NCBI GenBank assembly: GCA_000708835.1
Contig: DF236961.1
Span: forward strand, 372,001 to 436,000
Length of the DNA: 64,000 nt
Reading direction: 5' to 3'
DNA from: Klebsormidium nitens
Lineage: Eukaryota; Streptophyta; Klebsormidiophyceae; Klebsormidiales; Klebsormidiaceae
Part shown: in pieces, positions 22,814 to 35,800 of the stretch
Numbering within the stretch: the first letter of the stretch is position 1
Layout of the letters: every line of letters begins with the position of its first letter
Notes under the pieces: generated by a model
What the model was told of the DNA's origin: nothing
The model's input: only the letters and a program-made list of their open reading frames with translations
Database searches by the model: none
Translations under genes and position numbers: made by a program

Positions 22814-25694
22814 TTAGGACTTTTTAAATACCCCTAGCTGCTTGGCAATCATAGTACCAAGCCAAACAACGGCGGCCCCCTTCATCCAACTCATCAGAAT
22901 CTGCACCTGCTTCTCCACTCTCTCACTAGCGTCTTTGCTCCGCTCGCTCGCAGCCGCGCTCCGCTCGCTTGCCGCCTCGCTGCGCGCGCTCGCCTGCTCA
23001 CTCCGCTCGCTCGCCTCCGCGCTGCGCGCGCTCGCCTNNNNNNNNNNNNNNNNNNNNNNNNNNNNNNNNNNNNNNNNNNNNNNNNNNNNNNNNNNNNNNN
23101 NNNNNNNNNNNNNNNNNNNNNNNNNNNNNNNNNNNNNNNNNNNNNNNNNNNNNNNNNNNNNNNNNNNNNNNNNNNNNNNNNNNNNNNNNNNNNNNNNNNN
23201 NNNNNNNNNNNNNNNNNNNNNNNNNNNNNNNNNNNNNNNNNNNNNNNNNNNNNNNNNNNNNNNNNNNNNNNNNNNNNNNNNNNNNNNNNNNNNNNNNNNN
23301 NNNNNNNNNNNNNGCTCACTCCGCTCGCTCGCCTCCGCGCTGCGCGCGCTCGCCTCCGCGCTTTGTTTACTTGCCGTTGCGCTTTCTTCGGCCTTGTCTG
23401 CAGCGAGCTTCGACGATGAGGCTGCCTCGTTCGCAGTCCTCGCGCTCTCCGTTGTGATTGTAAGCAGACGACTAACGTCTTGTGCGAGTAGATCTGCAGA
23501 GGGGAAAATTCGCTCAACATATCGATTCCGCTTACACAGGAATCAAGGGCACTTGGCAGGCGGCATGTCCATAAACGCCATGCAGCCAACTTCAACGGAC
23601 ATGCCAGAAGAAGAATGCAATCAGATGATTTCTTGATAGCACGTCAACGCCGGGAGCTGCACACTTTCAGCTGATGAGCGGAAACACTTGGTCAGGTAAG
23701 GGACGTTTCTTACGTTCGCAAGATACATATAGGAGGGCCCCCACTTTGTGCAGCGCCGACAGGTTGGGGAATATGTCTGGATGAAGCTCCACCAGCCGAC
23801 GTGCGACAGGCTGACTGTCCCGGTGGAGCGCTAGTGCCGCATATACGATCACCTAGCAATTCAGAACAGAGGCTGACTTAGTACTCAGGTGTGGCCAATT
23901 TGACTGGTTGCGAAATCCGTAACACTGGACCTGATGTGGCAATGAACAGATTCTGTACACTCCAGTTTCTTTCTAACATTGGAATCCATCCATAATCTCT
24001 TCCACTAGACGTCCACAACAATTGATGGGGAGGGCACGAGGCCAATTTGTCTCAATTTGTCACCCAGGATCGGCAGTTGGGATCGACCGATCAGGTCCGA
24101 AACATGTCGGATAGAGTCAGCCAATCCACCGTATCCAGTTCAGCGAACGCATTTTGCAGACTCTATGCATGATTCTGCTTACCTGGGGCGCTGAGAAGGA
24201 GCAGTCGGAAGTGCTCTGCAGGTCGGTCAGGGGCGTGCTGTCAGCTGGGGCGGTGCTCTGTGAACTGGTTGATCGTTGAAGCGCGTCAGGCGGGGGCACG
24301 TGCTGCACGTTGGTTGGCGGGTCAACCGAGGAAGGGTCGACTGGGGGCGCGCTTGGCTGGTCCACACCCATGGATGTTGGGGGGAGATGCTCCGGGCCGC
24401 TGGTTGAAGTGGTTTCCACGTTGGTGATGGAGCTGCTGTTGGGGGCAATTGCTAACCGCGCCCTTTGCAGGGCTACTTGCGCTGCCCGCTCCAACGATGC
24501 AACCTTCTTCGGGATGCCCGCTTCCTCGACGAGGGACGACTCCGCAACCACCAGGCTATTTGTGCCTGGCAGCGCCGAAGGGGTGATCTTGCTGTTTTCG
24601 GACGCTTCAATTGGGGAGTCTTTCGGGGTTTGTGGCTCTGGATTCAGTGGTTCCACAATGTTATCCAGGCCCTGCAAGTACCAGACGTTACACAGCTGTC
24701 AGACTAGAAGGGCATGAAAGCTCCGGAAATGCCAGTTCAGCAGTGAAACAAACTCTGCAGCAGCCACAGCCACCTGCCTGACAGTCATGGACCGTAGTGC
24801 TTTCTCTTGTCCAACGTGCTTCTCAAAGCAAACGGTTTCTTGAAACCGTTTCTGCCACAATCAGCTCTTTACCAAGTGCCAAAAGTACTGCCTCGGCCAT
24901 GCTCAGAAGGACTCAGAGTGAGGAAGACACTCCTATTTACCACCAGGCCTTGTTCCCAGGATCAGGGCAAGAAATACCCCAGACAATCAGGCCTAGTGGT
25001 GAGGAGCAATGTTAACCTTTTCTATCACCATTAAGCCCTTGCTTGGAGCCCCAACAAGCAGAACAACCATGCATACGTGGCTCAGTACGAAGGGTGACAG
25101 CATGAGAAGCCTCCTCTGCGCTCGAAGACTGAAATCAGACACATACACTCGCGGCATTCCCAAAGTTGAGCTCCAGTGGTTGACTTACAACGCGCAATAT
25201 GAGTCCCCTTCTAAAGTGGATACAAGTAGTACTCCGCAGGCAGTTTGACTCACCACCAGCGTGATCGTCAACTTTCCGGGTGATGTTGTCTCTCTTGACC
25301 GTCGTGTGTGGATGTAGAGATCCACTTCCAGGCTTGCATCCACAGCTGGAGCGGCTGCCTTTCCGTCCCCCTTTTCTAAGATAGCTTTTGACAGACTCTG
25401 AAGCGTCATGATGGGGTCCGGCACATTTCCCCTGGCGTGCTCGACCAGGAGGGTCTGCAAGCTGAGCACATTATTCTTGATCTTCTTATCCCTCCCACTA
25501 TGTAACAATGCCCTTGCAATGTCATGCATGTTGGCGAGTGCTGCCTGCGCATCCAACCCATTCACCTGTCGGGCAAAGGACTGTGATGTCACATCTCCTG
25601 CTTCACAAACCTTTACATTGGCCTTCTGTAAATACTGGAGCAAAAGATTCTGTGCTATAAGCTCCTGATACACAGAAATCCCCTCCCGAACCAT
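22814..25694 (-). CDS. Unknown protein with heptad-repeat coiled coil and C-terminal membrane anchor
   Basis: Four exons on the minus strand: 25694-25254, 24671-24183, 23852-23714 and 23493-22814 (stop 22814-22816). The phases agree. Exon 1 is alpha-helical in character; exon 2 is Pro/Ser/Thr-rich and probably disordered; exon 3 is more hydrophobic (VIVYAALALHRDSQPVARRL). Exon 4 contains a long run of 7-residue units of the form A-S-(A/E)-R-S-x-x, interrupted by the 276-N assembly gap. It ends in a single hydrophobic segment ([18 protein letters not shown]) and KKS. That layout fits a tail-anchored coiled-coil protein. The reading frame is kept if the gap length is exact (582 aa in total, 92 unknown). 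Upstream non-coding exons are possible. The plus-strand open frame through the same repeat is a shadow. I do not recognise the family. Confidence 0.65.
22920..23370 (-). repeat. 42-bp coding tandem array with assembly gap
   Basis: Units such as gctcactccgctcgctcgcc followed by tccgcgctgcgcgcgctcgcct repeat on both sides of the N run (23038-23313). Each 42-bp unit encodes two heptads. The gap is almost certainly a collapsed or unresolved stretch of this array, so the true copy number is unknown. Confidence 0.85.
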
Positions 25695-27779
25695 GACGGT
25701 GGTCAAAATGCTGTTCTACTGATCTAGATCTGGAACTAGCAAGCCGCAAATGCCGCGGACGGCGCAAGAGAGATGTCCTCTTATCTCTCAAGTTAAGGAG
25801 ATTGACGGTTGTCAGCGAATAGGGTTCCAGTTCCGCACCTTCACTTTATGTGCAAAGGTTTGCCACCTTTGTTTACGTTCGAAGCCGCCATTCTGACCGT
25901 GTTGACTTGCAAGAATCCGTTTGCTGTGGGTACTAGGACTACCTAAGGCTGCACACTGCACAGCGTTGTCCTTCTTTTTGCACGAGATTCATGCGAGCCT
26001 CAAGTACCGGATATACGGTGTCAGACTCAGAGTCAGAGTCAGAGCAGTGAGAGCACTCGTGAACGCGTACAGCTGCAGCTAGGCTCAATGGTGCGACACG
26101 TACCCTGCACGATCAGTGACGTCACCGCAAAGGTGGGGAGTCATGGCCGTCGATTTGCGGCCATCGCAGGCAAGGGAGGGTCTCGATCTCGATTGGCGGT
26201 CGTGACGTCAGGAACCAAACGCTCCTGAACAGGCAAACCGACAAATTAGGGGCGCATGACCGCCCGACGTCTGCGTCGGTCTTGTCGGACGCCGGCCCGC
26301 TAGTAGTTCTTAGACCCACTTCGGACGGTCACGTCGAGTTCAGTGCTGGCACCGACGGTGAACGTACTGAACAAGCAAGTTCGGTCACACCGACTGACTC
26401 ACAGCGTCCGCAAACTCGGTTTACAGTATCGAACTATCGACATCGGAATACTGTGGGCCGGGTGGTATAGGACTACAGCGTAACACATTCGACCGCGAAT
26501 TCTTGGATTCTGCCGCGAAAATCTGAGTGACTGGGGCCCAGGGTCTCCATATAAGTTTTTGTCCCGGCCAGCCAGCTGCCGGCACCCTCCCGGTTCTTCC
26601 AGCTGAGAGTCGGTGTTTGAGGCTACCGGCCAGCTGGGCCCACTATGTACCTGCAGTTTCTGCCAGCTACACAGCAGGCGGGGTGCCTTCGGCACCAGCC
26701 GGGGCCCTTACCCGGCCAGCCAGGTCTGCCCCATGCTGCCGGCTGTGGGAAACCCTGCACTGCCGGGCTGTTAGTGGCGCAAAACTATCAAAGTAGACTC
26801 CTTTTGTTAGTGTCTCCGCCACTCGATCGGTGTGAATCACTCTCAACCCACCTGGAAGCACCTGAAGTGTGACAAATGTTGCAATCTGTCAGTGGTTACG
26901 AGAGTGGTTACAACGTTGACAACGAGACTAACATCGACATCGACATTGACATCGACATCGCCATTGACCCCGGGCACTTACTGTGACATTAGGGTTACGT
27001 TGCAAACCTGTGACGGTTCACGCCAATCGACGAGCGCTTTGTTAGGGTTACGCCATTTCCAAGTGACATTAGGGTTACTCACTGACAGTGACAACCGGGC
27101 AGAGCTCTTTTGGTTTTAGTGTTGTGACCCGGTTCCATCCGTACTAGAAACCGTACCGCAAGTGTACGGTACAACTTGACATTCTGACACAGTTTTGTTC
27201 AAAAGACCTGATCTGCCAGTACGGTCCACGCGGATAGCCTGTGAACCAATGATCCCGCGTGTAAGATGTATTCACACGTTTTTGGAGCCTGAGACACTAA
27301 CAAAAGGAGTCTACTTCGTCGTACTAGCGTCAGTGGCAGGTTCAAGTGGTTTCTTGCACAATGATGCAATGGCTTCCTATGCAAACTCTCATGCATCATT
27401 TATCACAGCCCTTGTGCAATACCTATATAAAGTTCTTTTCAGGGCAATTGCCGTCTCTCTCAGAAGCAATTGGTCAGTGCAATCTGTTCTGAGTCAGGGA
27501 CTATGCCCATATCATTCAGCATCTTTCTGAATCTTTCAGCATGCTGTAATCTATATCTAGAGAACATCGTCCCATTCTATTTTAATTCTGACCCATGCAA
27601 GCCTTATCATTCTGAAGTAATGTCTCAGTTGCACACCACCGGCCCCTAAAATGTACTAATGACACGTTCTTACTCACTCGATCACTCACGTTAGTATGCA
27701 CTATTGAATTAAGATTGTAAGATGCTATATGGTCGACCTTCGTGAAGAAGGGGGCTCGAAGGGGGTTCCAAGTATGTCA
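25695..27779. other. Intergenic, transposon debris and simple repeats
   Basis: There is no gene. It includes a (CAGAGT)-type run at 26022-26044, a (GACATC)-type run at 26930-26968, scattered ttagggttac units at about 26990-27075, and the inverted repeat described separately. Confidence 0.5.
26791..27316. mobile_element. Inverted-repeat element, ~526 bp
   Basis: Within both ends, a stretch of about 24 bases is exactly inverted: agtagactccttttgttagt with gtctc at about 26792-26816 and its reverse complement at about 27291-27315. Matching continues with gtgtgaat inside. There is no coding capacity and no clear target-site duplication. It looks like a MITE or a solo pair of inverted ends. Confidence 0.6.
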
Positions 27780-28846
27780 CTTACTTTGAGAGCGTCAAAA
27801 GGGGTTTTGAGTGGGTTATTTGGATTTGCTACAAAAATGCACAACCCCTACTGCTCGAATTTGCAAGGTTAGGACGGGGTCTCATAAGCTGGCGGTTGAA
27901 ACTGGTCGTTGGCATGGGGTAGCCCGAGCAGATAGATTGTGCCAAGTTTGTAAATGCAGCTGCATTGAAGACGAGTCACACTTTCTGTTTGATTGTGATG
28001 CATATGGAGACATTAGGCTTCAATTTAGGCATCTTTTTACAAAATCTCGTAGCAAGGACCTAGGCGACTTTCTCAATTCCGAAGATCAATTCTCCGTAGC
28101 TAGGCATCGTGTCAAAACATCTGTGCAAGGGCGTCCGGAACTCCGAAAAATAAACCGGCCACCAGGGGGGTAACAAACGAAAATTGACCCAAAAAACACC
28201 GGCCACCAGGGGTACCCAAGTTCCGACTCGATGTAAACCTGGTTTAAAGGGATATAAGGGGATGGAGCGAGTGCAATATCTGCTTGGTAATTGTCGAAAC
28301 ATGACCAGAGGTTTTCAGGTGCTTCTCTTCGGTTCGGCCCCGCAATCAACTTATAAAAGGCAAAAGAGAGCACTATTACCTAAATGCATCTGGATTTGAG
28401 TTGTGTGGTGATATCTGTGCCAAAACATTTGGTTCGAGACTGGTCGGTTGATGTGGCCTCGTAACCTCCAGCCTCTTGCAAGGGGCTGACAGGCTCAAGA
28501 CAACACATACGCGGCTGATTAGTCGCTAGCTTATAAGCGGAATTCCGCTTCGATTCTTGGAATAATGGAACATTTATCAGAAAATTCAGCCGGGCACCGG
28601 CCACCAGCCCCCTCGACTCATCTTGACGGTGCTCCGAGAACCGGCCACCAGCCCCTCCAGATAAATTGCGAAAACCGGAGTTCCGGACGCCACTGCACCT
28701 ATGTTTTGACATGATGCCCTATGATACATTCATTGGAGCATAAAGAGAAGGAAGGAGAAAGTAGGCTAGCTGAACTCTTGTAGAACAGTCCACTAGGCCT
28801 GTTGTGGCCCCAAACGGACTTTAATGAATCATTCATTCATTCATAT
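27780..28846 (+). mobile_element. 5'-truncated LINE (non-LTR retrotransposon) 3' end, interrupted
   Basis: The open frame from about 27811 shows the C-terminal zinc-knuckle-like region that follows many LINE reverse transcriptases: VRTGSHKLAVETGRW, LCQVCKC, then EDESHFLFDCDAYGDIR. The frame is broken at 28102 by another element and resumes at 28719 (IHSLEHKEKEGESRLAELL, stop near 28781). A 3' untranslated region follows, ending in an attcattcattcat tail (about 28824-28844). The catalytic reverse transcriptase part is missing, so this copy is dead. Confidence 0.8.
28103..28718. mobile_element. 616-bp inverted-repeat transposon inserted in the LINE
   Basis: The first and last ~43 bp are inverted copies of each other with about five mismatches; both arms contain gtcaaaacat and ggcgtccggaactccg. 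CTA flanks both sides (28100-28102 and 28719-28721), fitting a 3-bp (or TA) target duplication. Removing the element and one CTA restores the LINE reading frame, which defines the borders. Inside are four direct ccggccaccag units and no transposase. Confidence 0.85.
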
Positions 28847-29889
28847 CGACAAGATTCAAGCCTGCGCCGCGGCTGCAAGATGCATGTACGGCAATTAAGT
28901 TGTTTACTAGCTCTTACACAGTGACATGGCGATCGATCTCTTCAATGCATATTAACGCCCTAAGTTTGGGCACGATGGCGCCAGGCCATGAACAACAATC
29001 GCCACCGACTCAACGGAGCACTGACCAAATACATGCATGCATGCATACATACATACCGTACTGCCGTATGTATTAGTATGTTGTTCTATAAAAACATCAT
29101 ACTTACTTGGTACCACGGTACTAATACTATGTGTACAGGCAAGCAAAGCTCGGATGTATCACAAGTGAAAGTAAGCCTGAATGATAGTCGGACACGCTTG
29201 CATGGTCTTATCTTGGATGTGCTCAGACAATGAGTCATAGCGGTCATTGATAGTGACCAACAACAGAGCCTCACCGCACTAGCAACAGGTTTAACCAATT
29301 GCCAAGATGAATATACTCTACACGATTATGCAGAACTGTACAATTCAAAGCTCTAAAGATTTTCAAGGGACACTAGAACTATTGAATAGACTGAACACAT
29401 AAGATAACATTCGATCTAGGGTTTAGCCTGGGCCGCGCTGTCTCAGTTTCCTAGTACATTTGCAGCTTTAGAATTTGTGGTCACCAGCACGATATATCCT
29501 CTTCATGACGGAAATGCGCTCGAAGGGCCACGTTGCCTAAACAGGCTCACTCCTTTTTTAAAAATTTGGTTGGAGACAGTGGAGGATGTCGTCAACGACA
29601 ACCGTACTACCATATGACTAGAACTGAAAACCGACCTGCCAATAGCACACCAAACAAAGCTGCACGCATGCAAACCCCATTCCTCCAGCCCTATACGTAG
29701 GTCGGATGAAACGACAAACCGCCCAGATGCAAGAATCCTAAACGAACCCCTGTGTATCTCTTGAAACAAGAATGGCTTCTGCCTTGTGTGGTCACACCTT
29801 GTAAACGTGCACTCCATCCGCATTCAATCCTCATCTGGCTACTATTACCCGTTCTAAGGTTAAAAACCAACGCGCTTTATGCTTACACA
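28847..29889. other. Intergenic, no gene seen
   Basis: Only a short catgcatgcatgcatacatacata microsatellite (about 29033-29056) stands out. Confidence 0.5.
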
Positions 29890-32800
29890 TTAAGGGGGGT
29901 CGCTCTCCCTAAAGCTTGTCCCCCCTGGGGCCGCAGTTAACCGGTCCGCCTGCGCGGCGCCCAAATCTAGCTGAATCCCATTTCCGATCGTCATCACATT
30001 CTCCATCTTTGCGGAACCCGTCGGCTCGCCGTCGCCGAGCGCTATCCCGTTCAGCCCGGGCATTGCGGCCCCATTCACGGACTCCTCTCGCGGGGGGGTT
30101 GCGACGGGGGCGGAATCGGCCCCCCCGGAGGACGCGTCGTCGAAAAGCGAACCCCAAGCGGAAGTCACCGCCTCTTCGGTGGAGACTGGCGCCTCGGGTA
30201 GCTTCTCCCCGATCAGATCCGCCCACACGTTCGCAACCGCGGCCGCGTTCGGGTCCTTAAATCCTGTAAAGGGTTTTAGCGGCCGGGGCGCGCCGACCAT
30301 GTAGAATGGCCGCGTTCTATCGATGAGCGAATCGAGCTTCGCGAGTGCCTTCACCTGCAGGCAGATGATACAGCTTTTATAACAACGGCTAAGCCCAAGA
30401 AACGCAACTCTGAGGTGGTTGCATCTTACGACTAAGTTCAGCGGTCGGGTGTGCTTTCAACTCAAGCTGTGCCAGAGGTTTTTGAAACCGACTGTAAACG
30501 AAGGAGTGTCAACGTAATCTGCAAAGGCCGACGGCGTCATAAACCGCCGGCGAGATGGGGCAGCTAAAGAGGCCGTACGCATTCATTTGAACAATCTCAA
30601 CTCGTGAGTCTATGCCTTTTAGAAGCAATTTACAGCCCTTTAAACTCGAGAGGCCACCAGAGAGCCCGACCGTGTTATTATTCACGCAGGCCCTGCACAC
30701 GGTTCCGACACTGTATCAACGTACACGGTCCTCGGGCAGATTACACACCTGCGTCTGGTTGGTCATGAGATCCAAGATCTCGTCCCGCCATTGGACGACT
30801 CCCTCGTCCATAACTTGCATCTCGATGACCTCATCGGCGGTCAGCGGCCGCCGCTCGTTGTCGTTCAGGACGGATAGCGTGTAGTCGAGAGAAGTGATGC
30901 CGTCCTCGATAGCGGTCAGCACCTCTTCCGGGGTACTTGGCATCCGGTCAGCAACAGGCTTATAGTCTGCAGCAAGAATGTGGAGTCTTAGAAAAGCTTC
31001 GCGAGAGACACTTCGAGGGGATTTGTCGAGGAAAGTGATGCCATTCTCGATAGCCATAGGACTTCCTCCGGGCTGCTCGGCATACCGTCCGCGACTTGCT
31101 TGTAGCCTGCGCATAGAAACCGGGGAATGTTCCATTTCGTGACAGATACAGCGTTTGGATCAGTAGATTCGAGGGACTTAGACGAGTCAAGATGCCGTCC
31201 TCGATAGCAAAAAGGACCTCTTCTGGGGTGCTCGGCAGAAGGTCCCAACAGGCTTAGGATGCACGCAAAGGAGTCGGAATCAATATGCTTTACACCGACA
31301 CGGCCTTTGGAAGCTGCATCCGAGCGCACCATTGCACGGGAGATTGAAGGCAAGAGCTTTCGGAGAAGTGGAGTCCAAGAGCCTGATGTTGAGCGGCAAA
31401 AGCTAAGGTCCAATCAACTTTTCGGCTGGCAAAGAATCCAAACTCGACGTTTTGAGGGCTTGTACCAGAGGTGTTTCGAGTGATGGCTTCGATTGAGCGC
31501 ACCAGAAATACTACATTCAACCGTATGGCAATGACAAGAGCTCGTATAAGCCTAGCTGAAACACTCTTCTTTCGGGCCTCGCTCGCACTAATCTCAAACA
31601 ATAACCAAAAAACGGCTTCAAACGACTGCTTCAGCTGAGCGCAGCCGAATGCCCCAGACTCAATCTGGCAACCACGAGAGCTCAACATATAAGCCCAGCT
31701 AAGATGACGCACCGTCGTAATGAAGCGCCTCAGTCGCACTCATCCCAAGAAACCAAAGAACGGCTGAAACAAACGTCTCCCATGAGCGCGACAAAAAGAT
31801 ACTATCTGCAAGCAAACGCAAGAGCTCGTAGTTCAACCTAACTCAAAGGGACACCCCACGTACAACCGCGAATAGCTTACCCTCGTCTCCAAACACGAGC
31901 GCTCATGCCTCAACCTCGTTAAAAACAGGAATCAACGTTCAGCAACGAACAACTCACCGTCGTCTTCGGTGCCATCACGTGCGGCCTCGTACGCCCGCAA
32001 CGCATCGAGGTAGTCCCGGTCACGGACCACCTCGATGCGTCCGGTTTTGATAAGCTCGTCGATCCGAGAGATCGCACCCGATAGGCTCTCCATCACGTCG
32101 AAAGCGCCCGGGAGGATCGTGTCGCCCCGGGCCTTCATCTCCTCGGCGTTCCTACAAAGGAAATCAGTTTTGAGATTGCAAGATCGAGTCATATCTTCAA
32201 AACCTTGGGCATCCTTAGAAGCAAACAGTCGAAACTCGCAGAAGAGTGAGAGCAGAAGCTTGAAGAGGGTTGTAGGGAAAACGAGCCAGGGCATGATAAG
32301 AAAGATTGTGACAGACCATCCCGGACTCAAGATAGTGAAGATATTAGGATTTCATTGCATTGGCTTGTGGCGTGCACAAAAAAAGCCCCCCTGGCCAAGC
32401 ACGAGTCCTTGAAAGTGCGCTTTATCAGCCACCTCGGACCACCGTCAGCAGGGATACAAGACGCGGAACCTCATAGAAAGACTGCACTGACATAAAAACT
32501 TGAAGACAATTTGTAGACTTGTCTAGAAACACACAGATTGGAGAAGCGCAAAAAACCGCGCATCCTTACTCAATCATGTCCCGGTACGTCTGCTCCATTT
32601 CCGCCACCTCCGATTCCGCCAGCGGCTTCCTGAGGTACGGCACCGGAAGCCCCTCGTCCGCACGTAAGCCCTCCTCTAGATCCTCACGGATCTTTTGGAT
32701 CGTCACCCCGATGTCCCGATAGTCCTGCTCGCTCAGGGGCTGGCCTGCGGGGCGATCGCCGGCGGGGCGCAAACCTGCATAAAAATCAAACAGAATCAAA

Positions 32801-35800
32801 TAAGCATTCACTAATATTCCGACATCAACATTGCTGACTGTCTCAATCGTCACCGCAACATCGCGATGGTCCTGCTCGCTCGAAGGCTGCCCCCACCTGT
32901 CGCCCGGGGTGCGGGGCACACAAAGCTGTACTGAAGATCTTTGAAAGGAAGAAAATCTCTAACTTCAAGATAACCGACAATGTCAGGTGCGCATAAAATT
33001 CTGGTCCGTGTATGATTCTTCTAGATCGCTTTTGCGAACCCCGGTGATCCTGTTTATTCAGTGGCTGGCCCGCCTGGTCGCCTGCAAGAGGCAAACCTAA
33101 ACGGAAAATGAGATACAGATGTGAATCTGAAGTTACTCTCAAAAACGCCAGATTTTCAACGCTTACATGTCCAAAGAGGCACCGTATTTCTTGCAAGCGC
33201 ATGGTCGAAGCACACTCCAACTCCGCTGCCCCGTCCCCACCTCGACCATTTGTTTTCTCAAAGCGCTTGAAATTTGAAGAGAAGAACCACCTCTCGATCC
33301 GGCAACTTGGAATCCTGTTCATATTCCGAACCCCAAGATTCCCGCAACCCCTGCGAATCTTAAGACCCCTTTTGGAAAAAACCATGCATCAATCAAACGC
33401 ATCCTCACTCACCCAAGCTCCTCTCAAAGTCCGCAAACTCCTCCTCAATCTGGTCCTCGAACGCCTCGATGACGCGCTCCCCCTCTTCCAGCATCCGCTC
33501 CGCTTCAGGGTCGCGGCCAAACCGGTTAAGCCGGTCCTGCCAGACGGAGGGCCGTCCGTTCTGCATCGGACGGCTCGGGTTTGATCAGATCAACGTGACC
33601 GGATGGGGATACCAGCAGATGCTGCTGTCTGCCACCCAGGCTGATTAGTGGGCCATTCTCTTAATCAGCAAAAATAACATGTAATGAAACAAAGGCCCAA
33701 AAACGGAAAAGCGGAGAGGCTTGAGGGGGCGGCAGTCCCCCCGGTTTAAAGGTGAAAAGGGGGTCGGAACAAGGAACCGTTTGCGTCTGAGCAGCTTCAG
33801 TCGCTATTGGACCACCGTAAGAATCCATGTTTAAAGGAATCGGACGGCTTGCTCCGTCGAGATTGCTAACAACTCAAACCAAGGCTAACTCTTGGAAGTA
33901 GGTACTGCTTACGTCTTTTCTGCTGTTGCTCCAGGTGCTGCTGAACCGTCTAATGCATCTTTGTAGTTGACTCAAAGTCCAAGAATCGGAAGCTGAAGGA
34001 AACCGCTACTTCCGCAGCATGACATAAAAACGCTCGCGCATCAAGCCCTTCCTGCTGCGCCGTACAGGCACAATTTTACAATCATTCCCGCTTCTGCCAC
34101 AACCTCTTCGAACTCCGTACACTTTCATAATCTTCGACAGTCTGATCGTAAAGTCCCAGGTCTCATCACACTTGCTCCGCCACCCTGACTCTTCTCGTCC
34201 TTTGCATTCGTTTCCGGTTCTGCTTTTGCTCCTTTGATCTGAACCTGCCAATCGTCAATCTTATAAAAGTGTGCGTTTAGCCGTGAGGACCAAGTTCTGT
34301 CTCACCTGCTCTGCCGACCTGCGCTCCCCCACCCACGCCTCCTGACTGCCTTAAAATCGGTTTCCGTTTCTGCTTTTGCTTCTTTTACTTGAATCCGCAA
34401 ATTGCACTCTTGGAAACAAAGTGTGCTTTCAATCGTGAGGTTTTAAAGTCTCACCTGCTCTGCCGACCTGCGCTCCGCCGCCCACGCCTCCTGGTTCCTG
34501 CGGTACTCGTCCTTCTTCTCCTCCAGCTCCTGCCGCATCTGCTCCGCCTGCCCGTACATCTGCAACGAAGTGACGTCAGCAGGACGTCAGCGACTAGGTG
34601 AGGTCAGTGCTCGACGTTCTGCGGCTGATTGCAGTCAGGCTGCCAAACGTTCTACTTCTTGCTTACTTTCCTGGAATGAGCGAGTCTGATCTATCCCCAC
34701 TTCGTCTCAGCAGGAGCTTCTGCTCGGCAATGCATTGGTGTGCGCATCTACTAGCCGCTCTGCTAAAAGCAGACAAAGCCTATTTACTAATGATGTGGGC
34801 AGTCTGTCTCGGTATGCCCCCCTCTCCGACTCAACAGCAGCCCCTGCTCAGCAAAGCTTACGCCTTATGCAGGGGGTCAACTACGCACCAGTAACCGACC
34901 CGACTATCGTTTCAAGGGCCAGAAATCCGCCATAGCCTTCAGCCTTGTCGAGCCTCAACCTTGATCAGAGGCTGCTTACATTCAGGCTTTTAAGCACCCT
35001 GTAACACATAGTTAGGGGGCCAGCTTGTACCCTTAAAACCACCCCCCCGGTTTCAACTCACCAGCAGCTTCTGCTCCGCGATCTTTTGTCGCAGCTCCTC
35101 CTCGCTCTCCACGTCATCGAACACGCCCGGCTGCAGCGGGAGGTCAGGGAAACGTGGCAGGTCGCCCATTCGCCACGTGGCCTCCAGCATGGCTTCCTGA
35201 CTCTTGTAGCTCGCCTCCTGGAGCGTCCGCCCGATGAACGCCTGGAGCTCGGAAGGGGTGGGGGCCGGCGCGTCGGGGGTCTTAGGGACCACTTCGTCGT
35301 TTACTAGGGTGTACTCGCCAGCATCCTGCCAAAAACAAAAACACCAAATTTCTTTTCAGCTGTTATGATCAGTCCGTAATCTGGCGCGTCGGGAGACTTG
35401 GGGACCACTTCGTCGTTCACTAGGGTGTACTCGCCAGCATCCTGCCAAAAAGGAAAGACCAATCATAAGATCATTAGTTATGTTCAGTTCGTAATCTGGC
35501 ATGTGGGAAGTCTTGGGGACTACTTGGTTGTTCACTAGGTGTACTCGCCGGTTTCCTGCAAAGAGTCCAAGTCTTCCTTAAGCTCCCAATAAACGTCTCA
35601 TAATTTTGCGTGTCAGGAGCCTTCGGGATCGTTCACTGGTGTGGAGTCGCCCTTATTTACGATATCTCCAAGTCTGGCTCGTTTTCCTGATGTCTAGCTG
35701 AAGCCGAAGAAGTTGTTGGGTAACGGCCAGAGCCGGGGGTCAAAGGGGTCAGGGCCGGCGTGTCAAGAGTTTCTGGGAACACGCAGGTTATTAGTCGGGG

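Noticed and set aside
22842-23636. Plus-strand open frame (SLRSLASALRALA repeats) across the N gap
   Set aside because: It is the shadow of the minus-strand heptad array. The minus frame has matching splice phases, a charged heptad pattern and a sensible membrane-anchored end.
26990-27080. Several ttagggttac units resembling telomere repeats
   Set aside because: The units are isolated and not in tandem, and the window is not at a contig end.
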